From contig NZ_QURL01000007.1 of NCBI RefSeq assembly GCF_003403015.1, positions 124,001 through 188,000 of the forward strand: DNA of 64,000 bases, in the 5' to 3' direction. Origin of the DNA: Fulvimarina endophytica (lineage in GTDB: Bacteria; Pseudomonadota; Alphaproteobacteria; Rhizobiales; Rhizobiaceae). Under the pieces are notes generated by a model. It had not been told where the DNA came from and did not search any database. It worked only from the letters and a program-made list of their open reading frames with translations. Position 1 is the first letter of the stretch. Each line of letters starts with the position of its first letter. Shown in pieces: positions 47,116-60,920 of this stretch. Both the position numbers and the translations under genes were made by a program.

Positions 47116-47583
47116 ATGACCCATCCGATCGAAACGCGCCTTCAGGACGCCGGCGTCACGCTGCCGGAAGCGGCCGCACCCGCCGCGAACTACGTGCCCT
47201 TCGTCACCTACGGCTCGCTGCTCCAGACCTCAGGCCAGTTGCCGCTCGATGCCGGCAAGCTGACGGCGACCGGCAAGCTCGGCGCCGGCGTCTCGCTCGA
47301 AGAGGGCCGTAAGGCCGCGAAGTTCTGCGCGATCAACATCCTCGCTCAGACCAAGGCAGCGATCGGCGGCGACTGGAACAAGGTCGAACGGCTGCTGAAG
47401 CTGACGGTCTTCGTGGCGAGCGATGCAGGCTTCACCGAGCAGCACAAGGTCGCCAACGGCGCGTCCGATTTTCTCGCCGAGATTTTGGGTGAGAGCGGCC
47501 CGCACGCGCGCTCGGCCGTCGGCGTGCCCAGCCTGCCGCTCGACGCGCCGGTCGAGATCGAAGCGCTCTTCGAACTGAAGTGA
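47116..47583 (+). CDS. RidA family protein (YjgF/YER057c/UK114)
   Basis: 155-aa trimeric protein of the family whose typical member deaminates reactive enamine or imine intermediates made by PLP enzymes. The family pattern is visible: YGSLLQTSGQLPLD, an ILAQTKAAIGG helix, and the C-terminal HARSAVGVPSLPLDAPVEIEA with the substrate arginine in ARSAVG. It belongs to the longer subgroup with an N-terminal extension of about 20 residues. The stop overlaps the following phosphodiesterase start (GTGA), so coupled. Confidence 0.9.
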   Translation: MTHPIETRLQDAGVTLPEAAAPAANYVPFVTYGSLLQTSGQLPLDAGKLTATGKLGAGVSLEEGRKAAKFCAINILAQTKAAIGGDWNKVERLLKLTVFVASDAGFTEQHKVANGASDFLAEILGESGPHARSAVGVPSLPLDAPVEIEALFELK

Positions 47584-48317
47584 CGATGACGACCGCACCC
47601 GGCTGGTTGACCGCACGCCCCTATGCCCACAGGGGGCTGCACGACGGCAATCGGACGATCCCGGAGAACTCGCGCGCGGCGGCGCGGGCCGCGATGCGTG
47701 CGGGTTTCGGCATCGAATGCGATCTGCAGCTCTCGGCCGATGGCGTGCCGCTCGTCTTCCACGACGACGATCTGGCGCGCCTCACGGTCATGGGCGGCGA
47801 CGTGCGGGCGATGGAGAGCGATGAGGCCCGGCGGCTAAACCTCTGCGGAACCGAGGAGACGATCCCGACCTTCGCCGATTTTCTGTCGCTGGTCGGCGGC
47901 CGGGTGCCGCTGCTCATCGAACTCAAAGGTCGATCGGCCGGGGAGGACGCGCATTTCGCCGACACCGTCTGCGCGGCCCTTTCGGGCTATGACGGGCCGG
48001 CTGCGCTGATGTCCTTCGCGCCGCATTTGGTCTCGGCCTGCAGAAAGGTCTGCCCCGATCGTCCGGTCGGGCTGACGGCGGAAGGGGCCACGGAGGCCGA
48101 GTTCGAAGCCCATCGGCGGGTCGCCGGTCACGGGCTCGATTTCGTCTCCTACGATCATGCCGCCCTTCCCAATGCGTTCACGCAGTCCCTTCGCGCACAG
48201 AGCATTCCCGTTCTCTGCTGGACGATCCGCTCGAAGGAGGAGGCGGCAGCCGCCCTCTCGTCCTGCGAGCAGATCACCTTCGAAGGCTTTCTGCCGGACG
48301 ACGTCGCCGCAGCCTGA
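47580..48317 (+). CDS. Glycerophosphodiester phosphodiesterase
   Basis: Cytoplasmic UgpQ-like enzyme (no signal peptide) that splits glycerophosphodiesters into glycerol-3-phosphate and the alcohol. 245 aa; GDPD motifs include the catalytic HRGLHD and ENSRAAARAA, metal ligands in ECDLQLSADGVPLVFHDD, and LLIELKG. The start may be the GTG at 47580, which overlaps the RidA stop, or the ATG two codons later. The link with RidA is common in rhizobia, but its metabolic sense is not known. Confidence 0.9.
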   Translation: MTMTTAPGWLTARPYAHRGLHDGNRTIPENSRAAARAAMRAGFGIECDLQLSADGVPLVFHDDDLARLTVMGGDVRAMESDEARRLNLCGTEETIPTFADFLSLVGGRVPLLIELKGRSAGEDAHFADTVCAALSGYDGPAALMSFAPHLVSACRKVCPDRPVGLTAEGATEAEFEAHRRVAGHGLDFVSYDHAALPNAFTQSLRAQSIPVLCWTIRSKEEAAAALSSCEQITFEGFLPDDVAAA

Positions 48318-48375
48318 GTGCCGCGGCATTCCGGTCCGGTTGCCGCGCCGGGCCGGTCTCCATATCTCCCGTCCC

Positions 48376-49578
48376 ATGAGCGAAGCCGAACCGAACCATG
48401 CCGCCGCGTTGAGCCTTCGGGTCGTGGACGACATCCATGCCGTCAATGCCTCGATCTGGGATCGGTTGGCCGAGAACGAGGCCGCACCGGCGGGCCCAGG
48501 CGAGGGTCCGTCCAACCCCTTCCTGTCCCATGCCTTCCTGTCGTCCCTCGAAGATTCGGGATGCGTCGGGGAGCGGACCGGCTGGTTCGTCCAGCATCTC
48601 GTTCTGGAGGACGACGCCGGCGAGGTCCGGGCGCTCGCTCCGGCCTATGCCAAGACGCACAGCCAGGGCGAATACGTCTTCGACTACGGCTGGGCCGATG
48701 CGTTCCAGCGTGCCGGCGGGCAATATTATCCCAAGCTCCAGTTGTCCGTGCCCTTCACGCCGGCCGGCGGCCCTCGCCTTCTCGCCGGCAACGGGCCGTT
48801 GTCGGGCCTTTTCCGGCGTGCGCTCGTGCAGGGCATCGAGGCCTATTGCGGGCAGGCCGACGTCTCGTCCGCCCATGCGACCTTCCTGCGCGCGGACGAC
48901 CTTGCGGCGATGGAAAGCGCGGACTGGCTGCATCGCACCGACCAGCAGTTCCACTTCATCAATCGCGGCTATGGTGCCTATGACGACTTCCTCGCAAGCC
49001 TTACCTCGCGCAAGCGCAAGGATCTGCGCAAGGAGCGCGAGAAGGCGCTCGAAAACGGGATCGAGATCGTCTGGCTGACGGGTGCGGATCTCACCGAGGA
49101 GGCCTGGGACGCGTTCTATCGCTTCTACATGGATACCGGGGCGCGCAAATGGGGCCGGCCCTATCTGAACCGGCGCTTCTTCACCCTCGTCTCGGAACGG
49201 ATGGCGGACCGTATCCTTCTCGTCATGGCGAAGCGCGAAGGCCGCTATATCGCTGGCGCCCTGAACTTCATCGGCAAGGACCGGCTCTACGGGCGCAACT
49301 GGGGCTGTATCGAGGATCACCCCTTTCTGCATTTCGAGGTCTGCTACCATCAGGCCATCGATTTCGCGATCGCCCGCGGCCTCGGCGTTGTGGAGGCGGG
49401 CGCGCAAGGGCAGCACAAGATCGCGCGCGGCTACGAACCCGTCACCACCCATTCGGCCCATTTCATCCGCCATCCCGGCCTTCGCGCCGCGATCGCAGAT
49501 TATCTGGAGGCCGAGCGCGAGGAGGTGGACCAGATCGGAACCCTGCTCGGGGGACATACGCCGTTCCGCAAGGGCTGA
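48376..49578 (+). CDS. FemAB/GNAT-like N-acetyltransferase family protein
   Basis: 400 aa, of the peptidogalycan-biosynthesis/FemAB-like group (PF04339 type), with two GNAT folds expected. Recognisable segments are NPFLSHAFLSSLEDSGC, the KRKDLRKEREKA basic stretch, and EAGAQGQHKIARGYEP near the C-terminus, which is highly conserved in the family. The natural substrate is unknown; names implying peptidoglycan cross-bridges come from distant FemAB similarity. Starts 58 bases after the phosphodiesterase and is followed by a HIT gene on the same strand. Confidence 0.86.
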   Translation: MSEAEPNHAAALSLRVVDDIHAVNASIWDRLAENEAAPAGPGEGPSNPFLSHAFLSSLEDSGCVGERTGWFVQHLVLEDDAGEVRALAPAYAKTHSQGEYVFDYGWADAFQRAGGQYYPKLQLSVPFTPAGGPRLLAGNGPLSGLFRRALVQGIEAYCGQADVSSAHATFLRADDLAAMESADWLHRTDQQFHFINRGYGAYDDFLASLTSRKRKDLRKEREKALENGIEIVWLTGADLTEEAWDAFYRFYMDTGARKWGRPYLNRRFFTLVSERMADRILLVMAKREGRYIAGALNFIGKDRLYGRNWGCIEDHPFLHFEVCYHQAIDFAIARGLGVVEAGAQGQHKIARGYEPVTTHSAHFIRHPGLRAAIADYLEAEREEVDQIGTLLGGHTPFRKG

Positions 49579-49694
49579 GGACGCACGCCCCGAGGGTCAT
49601 GCGCGCTACCTCGCGCATCCGGGCGATCGCCTCGATGGAAATCTGGCGTCCGGCGACTAACATTGAGCGAGACGCGAACACGGGGGAAACCGCG

Positions 49695-50114
49695 ATGCCG
49701 GCTTACGACGACAGCAACATCTTCGGCAGAATGCTGCGGGGGGAGATCCCCGCGATCACCGTATACGAGGACGAGGATACGCTCGTCATCATGGACATCA
49801 TGCCCCAGACCAAGGGCCACTGCCTGATCATTCCGAAGGCCCCGTCCCGCAACCTTCTCGACGCATCCGACGAGGCGCTGGCCAGGACGATCCCGATCGT
49901 CGCGAAGATCGCCCGGGCGGCAAAGAAGGCTTTCGAGGCCGACGGTGTGCAGATCATTCAGTTCAACGAGGAGGCGGCCGGACAGACGGTGTTCCACCTC
50001 CATTTCCACGTCATTCCGTCCTATGCCGGAACCGAGAGCCGCAAGCATGCGGCGGGCGAGGTCGACAGGGACGTGCTGAAAGAGCATTGCGAGGCGATCA
50101 AGGCAGCCCTCTAG
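49695..50114 (+). CDS. HIT family hydrolase
   Basis: 139-aa member of the histidine-triad superfamily, Hint/HinT branch, which hydrolyses nucleoside phosphoramidates or similar adducts. The triad HLHFHVIP gives H101, H103 and H105. The N-terminus [11 protein letters not shown] and [15 protein letters not shown] are typical. Start ATG with GGGGGAAA upstream. Role in the cell not assigned. Confidence 0.93.
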   Translation: MPAYDDSNIFGRMLRGEIPAITVYEDEDTLVIMDIMPQTKGHCLIIPKAPSRNLLDASDEALARTIPIVAKIARAAKKAFEADGVQIIQFNEEAAGQTVFHLHFHVIPSYAGTESRKHAAGEVDRDVLKEHCEAIKAAL

Positions 50115-50376
50115 CCGCCATTTCGACCCGGGCCGAACCGAACCCCAGAGGCGGCATGCGTCCCCTCGGGATCGTCAAGGTGCAGGGCCGGCTTTCGACA
50201 GGGCCGGACCTGCGGCGTGCCGGGCAAGGTTTCGCCCATTCACGGGTTGGCGATTTGTCGCGCAAGGCGCCGGACTTCAAACGGGATCGAGCATGCATAC
50301 ATACGAAGCGATGAGGACATCGATCAGACCCACCGCCGTTCCCGGCTCCCGATCCTACGGCTTCCAGCCGGCGGTC

Positions 50377-50703
50377 ATGCAGGCTGAGAAGAACGACGAG
50401 GACGGTGGAACGGGCACGTCGGTCATCACACGGACGAAACCGAAATTACAGAAACCGAGCCTTTACAGAGTCCTCCTTCTGAACGACGATTACACTCCGA
50501 TGGAGTTCGTCATCCACGTCCTCGAACGGTTCTTCCAGAAGGACCGCGAGGCTGCGACGCGGATCATGTTGCATGTCCATCGACACGGGGTCGGGGAATG
50601 CGGCGTCTTCACTTACGAGGTGGCCGAAACCAAGGTGACTCAGGTGATGGATTTCGCTCGTCAGCACCAACATCCGCTGCAATGCGTGATGGAAAAGAAT
50701 TGA
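50377..50703 (+). CDS. clpS: ATP-dependent Clp protease adaptor ClpS
   Basis: Binds N-end-rule substrates with bulky hydrophobic N-termini and hands them to ClpAP. 108 aa from the ATG before [12 protein letters not shown], which aligns with relatives; the frame is open upstream to an ATG at 50293 that would add 28 residues. Conserved [20 protein letters not shown] with the Asn and Asp that hold the substrate amine, and [18 protein letters not shown]. Directly precedes clpA (8 bases). No clpP is present in the window. Confidence 0.94.
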   Translation: MQAEKNDEDGGTGTSVITRTKPKLQKPSLYRVLLLNDDYTPMEFVIHVLERFFQKDREAATRIMLHVHRHGVGECGVFTYEVAETKVTQVMDFARQHQHPLQCVMEKN

Positions 50704-50711
50704 GGTGAAGC

Positions 50712-53195
<2,484 letters not shown>

Positions 53196-53254
53196 TGGCG
53201 CTCCGGCGCAGATCGAGGCCGAAGCATCAGAGCGCCCGCCTCGCAGACTGAGCG

Positions 53255-53289
53255 AAAAAAGCCGCCGGCTCGCACCGGCGGCTTTTTTT
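53255..53289. terminator. Strong bidirectional terminator
   Basis: A perfect 8-bp GC stem (53261-53268 with 53275-53282), preceded by six A and followed by seven T residues, so it works for clpA on the plus strand and for the sugar isomerase gene converging from the minus strand. Confidence 0.93.
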
Positions 53290-53327
53290 ACGCGGTCCCT
53301 TCGCCGCCGATTCCCGGCCGCGGGCCC

Positions 53328-54014
53328 TCAGGCGAGCCAGTGCGCGTAATCGCTGACGAGAAGGTGGGTTGGCTCCACATCCTCCTCGATCGTCGAGAAT
53401 CGTCCGATCGGCTCGCGGAAGATGTTGTCCTCCTCGTCGTCGTTGACGGTCGAGACCTCACCCACGAGCACGTCGCCTCCCTCCGCCCAGAAGGCGTGCC
53501 AGTCGCCCGGCATGAGTGTCACGCTCTCACCGGGCGCGAGGCGAAGACGCTCGCCCGGCCCGAACGCGCGTTCGATCCCGTCGCACATGACCCGCCCGCC
53601 GGCATCGGCAGAAAACCGCCCCGCCTCGTCGGAGCCGAACAGTTCCACCACCAGCGTCGCGCCGCCGCGATTGATGATGTCCTCGGCCTTCAGCACATGG
53701 GTATGCATGGGGCTGAGTTGTCGCTCGCGCGTGATGAGAAGCTTTTCGGCGTAACACATGCCGCGGCCCGCCGTGAGGTCCGCGAGGCGCCCGTTGCGCA
53801 GGGTGAAGAGGAAGAGGCCCATCTCCTCGAAGCGCCCTGCTCCGTAATCCGTCACGTCCCACCCGCACCGGCTTTCGATGATGTGGCGCGCCTTGCTCCT
53901 GCGGGCCCGGAACTCCTGCGGCGTCCACCTTGCGAACGGCGGAAGCGTAAAGCCATGCCGCGCGATGAGCTCGCTCGCCTCCGCCATGATCCGATTGATG
54001 TCCGACCGCTTCAT
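53328..54014 (-). CDS. D-lyxose/D-mannose family sugar isomerase
   Basis: Cupin-fold protein of the D-lyxose ketol-isomerase family (DUF1498), which interconverts D-lyxose and D-xylulose and often D-mannose and D-fructose. 228 aa from the ATG preceded by GAGGGGAGGACTTCG. Metal ligands are suggested by SPMHTHVLKAEDI and by PGDWHAFW. The catabolic cluster that often goes with it (ABC transporter, kinase) is absent, so it stands alone between tRNA-Ala and the clpA terminator. The substrate in this organism is inferred. Confidence 0.9.
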   Translation of the reverse strand: MKRSDINRIMAEASELIARHGFTLPPFARWTPQEFRARRSKARHIIESRCGWDVTDYGAGRFEEMGLFLFTLRNGRLADLTAGRGMCYAEKLLITRERQLSPMHTHVLKAEDIINRGGATLVVELFGSDEAGRFSADAGGRVMCDGIERAFGPGERLRLAPGESVTLMPGDWHAFWAEGGDVLVGEVSTVNDDEEDNIFREPIGRFSTIEEDVEPTHLLVSDYAHWLA

Positions 54015-54189
54015 CGAAGTCCTCCCCTCACCGCAATTGCACTCCGCCGATCCCGGGGCGCAAGCGGGTTCTACCCTATCGCGGCAGAAAGCGGGACCCG
54101 AATTCGACGACTGAAAAGCTTCGTCACGAGACACAGGAAGACGGCCGGATCGGCTGTCACATGTTCGATAAAAAGGAGATTTAAAAGAT

Positions 54190-54265
<76 letters not shown>

Positions 54266-54615
54266 ACGCCGCGCTCTGGGCGCGGACCGTCGCGGAGCCC
54301 TGAGAAGCACCGCGTCGTGATGTCGGCGGTGTAGTCGAGTGGCGCGGGAGCGTCAAGCGCTTTTCGCAATTCGATCCGATTGTTTCGACGCTTTTGCGAC
54401 ATGGCGATCGAGGAAGGCGTTCGGCCTCGAAGGTTCGACCATTCTTGCCCCGCGAGACCCGATTTCCGAAACCGGTCCGAGGCTCCCATTCCCCGAAGAC
54501 CCGCCGGCCGATCCGAAACTCGGCTCCGCTTTGCCGACCGATTCAGCGAGCCTCCCGGAAGCTTGCGATCCGCATCGCCCCCGCCCGCTTCCGCTCGCGG
54601 CAACAGCCTTCAACA
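54266..54615. other. Non-coding stretch upstream of tRNA-Ala
   Basis: About 350 bases between the tRNA and the terminator of the FYDLN-protein gene. Several short frames are open but none has a ribosome-binding site or protein-like composition. It should contain the tRNA promoter. I see no repeat, integrase fragment or attachment-site duplication. Confidence 0.5.
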
Positions 54616-54648
54616 AAGAAAAAGCGGGACGCCTGACGGCACCCCGCT
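54616..54648 (-). terminator. Terminator after the FYDLN-acid protein gene
   Basis: On the minus strand the stem AGCGGG/CCCGCT (54643-54648 with 54623-54628) with an inner GCC/GGC pairing is followed by TTTTTC. It lies about 55 bases past the stop at 54703. Confidence 0.75.
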
Positions 54649-54702
54649 CCCCCTTAGATTTCTTGCAGTGGTTGCCCGAACCACCGGCCGGGCCGAACCC
54701 CC

Positions 54703-55128
54703 TCAGGAATCGTCGTCGTCGTCGCGCCCGCCGCCGAGGATGTCGGACACGTCGTCATCGTCGTCGTCGTCATCTTCGAGGAAGCTGTCGTCGTCGTCGT
54801 CATCGTCGACCGTGACGTCGTCGTCCTCGCTGTCGTCCACATCGGGCGAATTCTTGCTGGACTTGTCCGTCTCGTCGTCCTCGACATCGTTGAGGGAAAC
54901 GGTCTTCTCGTCGGAATCGGAGTCCATCTCGACTTCCGTCTCCTCCTCGTCGTCCTCCTCCTTCACGCGGGACTTGGACTTCGACTTCATCTCCGCCTCG
55001 CCCTCGAAGAAGGAGAGCGGGTAGGACTTTCCGGTATAGGGCGAAACGATCGGGTCCTTGTTGAGATCGTAGAACTTGCGACCCGTTTCAGGGTCGATCC
55101 GCTTCGTTCCGAGTTCGGGTTTGGCCAT
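54703..55128 (-). CDS. TIGR02300-type FYDLN acid domain protein
   Basis: 141 aa, of a family known from alphaproteobacteria: a conserved start (MAKPELGTKRIDPETGRKFYDLNKDPIVSPYTG) with the FYDLN motif, then a long acidic tail. Here the tail has runs of seven and eight aspartates and is encoded by near-perfect GAC/GAT triplet repeats (54712-54835). No cysteines, so the zinc-ribbon-like beginning lacks metal ligands. Function unknown. Divergent from aroA, as in many Hyphomicrobiales. Confidence 0.9.
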   Translation of the reverse strand: MAKPELGTKRIDPETGRKFYDLNKDPIVSPYTGKSYPLSFFEGEAEMKSKSKSRVKEEDDEEETEVEMDSDSDEKTVSLNDVEDDETDKSSKNSPDVDDSEDDDVTVDDDDDDDSFLEDDDDDDDDVSDILGGGRDDDDDS

Positions 55129-55282
55129 GTCTGCCTCGCTTGCAGGTGTCGGTACATCGATATCTGGAGATTGCGCTCGCTGCGCCGATCCGGCCGCAGC
55201 CCGGCCGTCGCGGCACCCAGTTCCTCGCGCCCTCTGGGCGCCAGCCACCGGCCCATGCCGGAACAGCCGTGTGGCGTGATAA

Positions 55283-57191
<1,909 letters not shown>

Positions 57192-57195
<4 letters not shown>

Positions 57196-57842
57196 ACTCC
57201 GCAATGGCCAGACCCCTCGTCATCGCCATCGATGGACCGGCGGCCGCCGGCAAGGGCACGCTCGCAAAGCAGCTCGCGGCCCATTACAGCCTGCCATATC
57301 TCGATACCGGCCTCCTCTACCGGGCGGTCGGTCGCAAGGCCGCCGCACAAGGGCTCGATCTCGACGATCCGCAGGCGATGGAGCCGCTGGCACGCGATCT
57401 CGACACCGGCGATATCGACGAGGGCGCCCTGCGCGGACGCGAAGCGGGTGAACTCGCATCGCGCGTCGCAGCCCATGAGGGCGTTCGCAGGGCCCTCACC
57501 GCGTTCCAGCGCGATTTCGCGGACCGCCCCACCGGCGCCCTTCTCGACGGACGCGATATCGGCACGGTGATCTGCCCGAATGCGGACGTGAAGATCTTCG
57601 TCGTGGCGAGCGCCGAGGTGCGGGCGCGCAGGCGCACCGACGAGCTGAACGCCAAGGGCCGGGCCGTCGTCTACGAAACGATTCTCGAGGAGGTCCGCCA
57701 GCGCGACGACCGGGACTCCAATCGCGCCGTAGCCCCCCTGAAACCGGCCGAGGACGCGCACTTGCTGGACACCAGCGAATTGAGTATAGAAGGCGTGTTC
57801 CGCGAGGCGTGCCGTCTGATCGACGCGCACATTCAGACCTAG
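57192..57842 (+). CDS. cmk: Cytidylate kinase
   Basis: Phosphorylates CMP and dCMP. 216 aa. P-loop DGPAAAGKGTLAK, the CMP-binding segment LDTGLLYRAVG, LDGRDIGTVICP, and the lid with RQRDDRDSNRAVAPLKPA are all present. An ATG four codons downstream (57204) is an alternative start. Overlaps the upstream gene by four bases and precedes rpsA, the standard aroA-cmk-rpsA order. Confidence 0.97.
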
Positions 57843-58172
57843 CCGGGACGGAGTTCGACGGGCGGCCTTCGTGAAGAGGGTACGCCCTTTTCGCTCATGG
57901 GGCTTCGATATCGCCGAAGGCGAGACGGGGCTCTGGAGTGCGGACTTCGATGAACCGGTCCGTTTCGGCGTTCTTCGCGCCGGACGGCGGCCCTGCCCGA
58001 GCGCAAGTCCTCGCGGCGGCCGCCTTGCCCGCATCCCGGCGCCCCGGCGCCTTGCGGGCGGAACCCGATCTTCGGACCTTGGATACTCGAACCCGATCGT
58101 CCTTTCGGCGATCACCGGCGCAATGCCTTTCCAGCGGTTTTGATGAGCCGGAAAGGTCTTCAAGGAGAACGA
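57843..58172 (+). promoter_or_regulatory. 330-base leader region of rpsA
   Basis: No convincing gene: the one long open frame (57871-58143) has no ribosome-binding site and an Arg/Pro-rich composition typical of chance frames in this GC content. The region should contain the rpsA promoter and possibly an S1-responsive leader, but I cannot point to a defined element. The rpsA ribosome-binding site CAAGGAGAACGA lies at its end. Confidence 0.4.
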
Positions 58173-59876
58173 ATGTCAAATCTCAATCCCTCTCGCGATG
58201 ATTTCGCCTCCATGCTCGAGGCCTCGTTCCACGAGCAGGACGTTGCAGAAGGCTCGGTGATCAAGGGCACCGTCGTCGCGATCGAGAAGGATATGGCCGT
58301 CGTCGACGTCGGCCTGAAGGTCGAGGGCCGCGTCGCCCTCAAGGAATTCGGCGCCAAGGGCCGCGACGGCGACCTGAAGGTCGGCGACGAGGTCGAGGTC
58401 TATGTCGAGCGCATCGAGAACGCGCTGGGCGAGGCCGTCCTGTCGCGCGACAAGGCTCGCCGCGAGGAGAGCTGGATCCGCCTCGAAGCCAAGTTCAACG
58501 AGAACGAGAAGGTCGAAGGCCAGATCTTCAACCAGGTCAAGGGCGGCTTCACGGTCGACCTCGACGGGGCCGTGGCCTTCCTTCCGCGTTCCCAGGTCGA
58601 CATCCGTCCGATCCGCGACGTGACGCCGCTGATGAACACCCCGCAGCCCTTCCAGATCCTCAAGATGGACAAGCGCCGCGGCAACATCGTCGTCTCGCGC
58701 CGGACCGTTCTGGAAGAGAGCCGCGCCGAGCAGCGCTCCGAGATCGTCCAGAACCTCGAAGAGGGTCAGGTCGTCGACGGTATCGTCAAGAACATCACCG
58801 ACTACGGTGCGTTCGTCGATCTGGGCGGCATCGATGGTCTGCTGCACGTCACCGACATGGCGTGGCGCCGCGTGAACCATCCGACGGAGATCCTGCAGAT
58901 CGGTCAGACCGTGAAGGTCCAGATCATCCGCATCAACCAGGATACCCATCGCATCTCGCTCGGCATGAAGCAGCTCGAGGCCGATCCGTGGGACGGCATC
59001 GGCGTCAAGTATCCGATGGGCGTCAAGGTCACGGGACGCGTCACGAACATCACCGACTACGGTGCGTTCGTCGAGCTGGAGCCGGGCATCGAAGGGCTCA
59101 TCCACGTCTCCGAGATGTCCTGGACGAAGAAGAACGTCCATCCGGGCAAGATCCTCGCCACCTCCCAGGAGGTCGAGGTCGTGGTTCTCGAAGTCGACCC
59201 GAACAAGCGCCGCATCTCGCTCGGCCTGAAGCAGACGCTCCAGAACCCGTGGGATGCGTTCGCCGAGAAGTTCCCGGTCGGCGCCATCGTCGAGGGCGAA
59301 GTGAAGAACAAGACCGAGTTCGGTCTCTTCATCGGTCTCGAAGGCGATGTGGACGGCATGGTCCATCTCTCCGATCTCGACTGGAACCGTCCGGGCGAGC
59401 AGGTGATCGAGGAGTTCAACAAGGGCGACCTCGTCAAGGCTCAGGTTCTCGACGTCGACGTCGAGAAGGAGCGGATCTCGCTCGGCATGAAGCAGGTCGG
59501 CGGCGATCCGTTCGTCGAAGCTGCCGAAGCCGGTGAAGTCCGTCGCGGCTCGGTCGTCTCCTGTGAGGTGACGGCGGTCAACGACGGCGGCATCGAGGTC
59601 AAGATCGTCGATACCGATCTCACCTCCTTCATCCGCCGCTCCGATCTCGCCCGCGACCGCGACGAGCAGCGCCCCGAGCGCTTCTCGGTCGGCCAGACGA
59701 TCGACGCACGCGTCACCCAGTTCGACAAGAAGGCCCGCCGGGTCGGCCTGTCGATCAAGGCGCTGCAGATCGCCGAGGAGAAGGAAGCCGTGGCGCAGTT
59801 CGGCTCGTCCGACTCCGGCGCTTCGCTCGGCGACATCCTCGGTGCGGCCCTCAAGGGCAACCGCGACGACTCCTAA
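58173..59876 (+). CDS. rpsA: 30S ribosomal protein S1
   Basis: 567 aa with six S1 (OB-fold) domains; repeats such as NITDYGAFVDLGGIDGLLHV and NITDYGAFVELEPGIEGLIHV are easily seen. It carries mRNA to the 30S subunit. Starts at the ATG after AAGGAGAACGA. A hairpin follows the stop. Codon use is even and strongly biased to C-ending codons, as expected for an abundant protein. Confidence 0.97.
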   Translation: MSNLNPSRDDFASMLEASFHEQDVAEGSVIKGTVVAIEKDMAVVDVGLKVEGRVALKEFGAKGRDGDLKVGDEVEVYVERIENALGEAVLSRDKARREESWIRLEAKFNENEKVEGQIFNQVKGGFTVDLDGAVAFLPRSQVDIRPIRDVTPLMNTPQPFQILKMDKRRGNIVVSRRTVLEESRAEQRSEIVQNLEEGQVVDGIVKNITDYGAFVDLGGIDGLLHVTDMAWRRVNHPTEILQIGQTVKVQIIRINQDTHRISLGMKQLEADPWDGIGVKYPMGVKVTGRVTNITDYGAFVELEPGIEGLIHVSEMSWTKKNVHPGKILATSQEVEVVVLEVDPNKRRISLGLKQTLQNPWDAFAEKFPVGAIVEGEVKNKTEFGLFIGLEGDVDGMVHLSDLDWNRPGEQVIEEFNKGDLVKAQVLDVDVEKERISLGMKQVGGDPFVEAAEAGEVRRGSVVSCEVTAVNDGGIEVKIVDTDLTSFIRRSDLARDRDEQRPERFSVGQTIDARVTQFDKKARRVGLSIKALQIAEEKEAVAQFGSSDSGASLGDILGAALKGNRDDS

Positions 59877-59912
59877 GAGATCGCTCGCGGGCTCCGACAG
59901 CCCATCATGAAG

Positions 59913-59937
59913 GCTCCGCCGATCCTTTCGGCGGAGC
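59913..59937 (+). terminator. Hairpin after rpsA
   Basis: Perfect 9-bp stem (59913-59921 with 59929-59937) and a seven-base loop, 37 bases after the rpsA stop. Only a weak T content follows (ATCATCG), so termination is likely but may need Rho. Confidence 0.6.
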
Positions 59938-60023
59938 ATCATCGCAGACGAAACGCCTGTCGAGCCCGGCTCGGCGGGCGTTTTGCCGTTCCGGGTTCCG
60001 ACACATTGCCGTTTTCGGCCTCC

Positions 60024-60103
60024 AGCATCGAACCGAAATGTCGACCCGGATTTCGGACCATCCGATGGGTCGGCAGGAAACCCAAACCTTGGACCCGATC
60101 CTT
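60024..60103 (+). repeat. 80-bp intergenic repeat, copy B
   Basis: Starts AGCATCGAACCGAAATGTCG and aligns gap-free with copy A at 21687-21766, same orientation. It lies in the 295-base gap between rpsA and sfsA, apart from coding DNA. Immediately after it, GACCCGATC/GAATCGGGTC forms an inverted repeat. Confidence 0.7.
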
Positions 60104-60171
60104 GAATCGGGTCAAAGGCCCCAGCATCGCGGCGCGTTGACGATCGGGGCCTGCCGCAATAGCAGGGTCCG

Positions 60172-60900
60172 ATGGCCGACTTCTCCTCCCCGCTGCTCCC
60201 CGCCCGCCTTCTCCAGCGCTACAAGCGGTTCCTCGCCGATGTCGTCATCGAAGAAACCGGCGAGGAGGTGACGGTTCACTGCCCCAATCCCGGTGCGATG
60301 ATGGGCCTCAAGGCGCCGGGCTCGAGGGTCTGGCTGTCGCGCTCGCCGAACAAGGCCCGCAAGCTGCCGATGACGCTGGAGGTGGTGGAGGCGGACGGAA
60401 CCCTTGTCGGCATCAACACCGGCCTGCCGAACCGCCTCGCCGAGGAAGCGCTGGCCGCCGGCCTCGTGCCGGAGCTTCGCGGGATCGGACCGTTGCGCCG
60501 CGAGGTGAAATACGGTCTCAATTCGCGGATCGATCTTCTCGGCGAGGAGGATGGCGGGCGCCCGGTCTATGTGGAGGTGAAGAATGTCCACCTGATGCGC
60601 CGGGCCGGCCTTGCCGAATTTCCGGACTGCGTGACGACGCGCGGCGCCAAGCATCTGCGCGAACTCTCAGATCAGGTCGACGCCGGCGCACGGGCGGTGA
60701 TGCTCTATGTCGTCCAGCGCGCCGACTGCGACGAGATCGGTTTCGCGGTCGATCTCGATCCCGCCTATGCGGCGGCGTTCGCTGAGGCGCGCGCACGAGG
60801 GGTTGAAGCCTACGGCGTTCGGTGCGACATCACCCTGAAAGCCATCACGCCGGTCGTCCCGATCCCCGTCCGCGACAAAGGTTCGGTGGACCCGTCCTGA
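60172..60900 (+). CDS. sfsA: DNA/RNA nuclease SfsA
   Basis: 242 aa. First described in E. coli as a sugar fermentation stimulation protein; it has an N-terminal OB-like part and a C-terminal restriction-endonuclease-like nuclease fold. Conserved [16 protein letters not shown] with YVEVKNVHL (the catalytic Asp, Glu and Lys), and [13 protein letters not shown] are present. The physiological role remains unclear. Followed at 20 bases by map. Confidence 0.94.
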   Translation: MADFSSPLLPARLLQRYKRFLADVVIEETGEEVTVHCPNPGAMMGLKAPGSRVWLSRSPNKARKLPMTLEVVEADGTLVGINTGLPNRLAEEALAAGLVPELRGIGPLRREVKYGLNSRIDLLGEEDGGRPVYVEVKNVHLMRRAGLAEFPDCVTTRGAKHLRELSDQVDAGARAVMLYVVQRADCDEIGFAVDLDPAYAAAFAEARARGVEAYGVRCDITLKAITPVVPIPVRDKGSVDPS

Positions 60901-60920
60901 AACACCCCGAGCCGATCGCC

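Noticed and set aside
54712..54835. Tandem repeats near 54.7-54.8 kb as a possible CRISPR or minisatellite
   Set aside because: They are triplet codon repeats in frame with an acidic protein tail; there are no spacers.
57871..58143. 90-codon frame before rpsA
   Set aside because: No ribosome-binding site and Arg/Pro/Gly-rich composition; most likely non-coding leader.
58176..59942. 588-codon minus-strand frame opposite rpsA
   Set aside because: Mirror of the repetitive S1 codons; rich in Asp, Leu and Val only because of the complement.
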